DNA of 64,000 nt from Glycine soja (taxonomy: Eukaryota > Streptophyta > Magnoliopsida > Fabales > Fabaceae), in the NCBI RefSeq assembly GCF_004193775.1, contig NC_041002.1, forward strand, positions 17,479,535-17,543,534, written 5' to 3'. Of the stretch, positions 63,192 through 64,000 are shown piece by piece. The position numbers were made by a program, and so were the translations under genes. Within the stretch, counting starts at the first letter, position 1, and every line of letters begins with the position of its first letter. The notes beneath the pieces are model-generated. The model worked only from the letters and a program-made list of their open reading frames with translations, was not told the origin of the DNA and did not search any database.

Positions 63192-64000
63192 ATCCGATGA
63201 CGAGTCCCCCGAAGGTACTAATACCTGGGACTCGCTTATCAACTTCGAGCAAGAAACGAATCAAACGGAAGATGAAGGGAACGAGGATGTGGGACTTCCC
63301 CCAGAATTAGAAAGGATGGTTGCCCATGAGGACCAAGAAATGGGGCCTCATCAAGAAGAATCAGAACTAGTAGACTTGGGAATTGGCACTGGAAAAAGGG
63401 AAGTAAAGATAGGCACAGGTATTACCGCACCTATCCGTGAAGAATTAATAATCCTGCTAAAAGACTACCAAGACATCTTTGCTTGGTCATACCAAGATAT
63501 GCCCGGTTTGAGTTCTGACATTGTACAGCATCGATTACCTCTAAATCCCGAGTGTTCCCCGGTAAAGCAGAAACTGAGAAGGATGAAGCCCGAAACATCC
63601 TTGAAGATAAAAGAAGAAGTGAAGAAGCAATTTGACGCTGGTTTTTTGGCCGTCGCTCGGTATCCAGAATGGGTTGCCAACATTGTGCCGGTCCCTAAGA
63701 AAGATGGGAAAGTACGAATGTGTGTGGATTATCGGGACCTGAATCGGGCCAGTCCCAAGGACAATTTTCCTTTGCCACACATCGATATCCTCGTGGATAA
63801 CACGACCAATTTCGCTTTATTTTCCTTCATGGACGGTTTCTCCGGTTACAAACAGATAAAGATGGCGCCAGAGGATATGGAAAAGACTACCTTCGTCACC
63901 CTGTGGGGGACGTTCTGTTACAAGGTGATGTCCTTTGGACTCAAGAATGCCGGGGCAACTTATCAACGGGCCATGGTAGCTTTGTTCCATGATATGATGC
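63192..64000 (+). CDS. Reverse transcriptase of element E, N-terminal part (runs off window)
   Basis: The frame is open from the predicted acceptor to the window end without a stop. An acidic linker is followed by GTGITAPIREELIILL, FAWSYQDMPGL, AGFLAVARYPEWVANIVPVP and then RT blocks CVDYRDLNRASPKDNFPLPH, FSFMDGFSGYKQIKMAPED and the part CYKVMSFGLKNAGATYQRAM. The usual FSGYNQI reads FSGYKQI, one non-conservative change near a conserved block. The YxDD catalytic block, RNase H and integrase would lie beyond 64000. Within a full element this enzyme copies RNA into DNA in the particle. Confidence 0.9.

Larger units (their letters stand above)
55986..64000 (+). mobile_element. Element E: Ogre-like Ty3/gypsy retrotransposon, 5' half
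   Basis: The order is LTR (truncated), leader, ORF1, gag, protease with G-patch, intron, RT, on the plus strand and running off the window. ORF1, gag, protease and the visible RT are long and open apart from one amber codon, so this is the best-preserved coding copy here. It lacks the LTR 3' part and the primer site, which would block replication of this copy even if its proteins are made. Confidence 0.9.

Noticed and set aside
1..64000. Host protein-coding genes
   Set aside because: Every frame with a recognisable family is retrotransposon-derived; the rest are antisense shadows or repeats. I find no exon-intron gene unrelated to transposons.

Overview
This window is plant repeat DNA. I see no host protein gene and no rRNA or tRNA gene in it. 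It is a stack of nested LTR retrotransposons with the style of a legume, most probably soybean or another Glycine. The reasons are LTRs full of the palindrome TGGTAATCGATTACCA, Ogre-type giant Ty3/gypsy elements, an Athila/Calypso-type element, a Tekay-type element with TGTAACACC...GTTACA LTRs, and SIRE-like copia remnants. The species call is inference from family style.

Layout, left to right. (1) 1-13329: the 3' part of an Ogre-like element (A). It has a truncated protease/RT, an RT-to-integrase internal deletion, a broken extra ORF of the 'putative plant transposon protein' type in the env position, a 117-bp tandem array, a polypurine tract and a 3' LTR. A gag-less copia (J, 3792-7810, minus strand) split the extra ORF with a GGGTG target duplication. 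(2) 13330-17707: integrase tail and 3.07-kb 3' LTR of a Tekay-like element (F), whose pol was the landing site of A. (3) 17708-23051: a gypsy pol-end/promoter fragment (K), then a decayed copia (G) carrying a hAT-type MITE and a 1.5-kb 3' LTR. (4) 23052-25947: old decayed repeat DNA. (5) 25948-27579 and 52563-55133: an Athila/Calypso-like element (H) with LTR, tRNA-Asp-type primer site, leader and gag, truncated in protease. Its leader was split by a 25-kb composite insertion (D, 27580-52562, duplication TTGTG). D has inverted terminal arms and three copies of a gag/RT fragment in inverted arrangement, each beside a perfect 33-bp hairpin. (6) Inside the third D unit sits element B (33130-50767), a 17.6-kb Ogre-like element with nearly identical LTRs and a perfect GTAGT duplication, but no RT or integrase. 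(7) 55133-55985: a minus-strand gag/RT fragment (I) of the family captured in D. (8) 55986 to the window end: the best coding copy, Ogre-like element E, with a truncated 5' LTR, intact ORF1 (621 aa), gag, protease plus G-patch, a predicted frame-preserving intron, and RT running off the edge.

How the parts relate. A and B share a 3' module (env-position ORF, conserved 3' domain, tandem array, polypurine tract) and both lack the enzymes for movement. B nevertheless inserted recently, so it was probably mobilised in trans by an autonomous relative, with E-like copies as the model for the enzymes. E itself lost its primer-binding site. Several stops sit where family alignments expect glutamine (CAG to TAG), the change expected from deamination of CHG-methylated cytosine in silenced plant repeats.

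The signals most worth following are the inverted composite insertion D, the recently trans-mobilised element B, the hairpin-preserving 24-bp array in B with covarying arms, and the phased AATCGATT palindrome pairs in the copia LTR. Limits: identities were judged by eye, no database search was possible, and the perfect inverted duplications around 27-33 kb and 51-52 kb could include assembly error.
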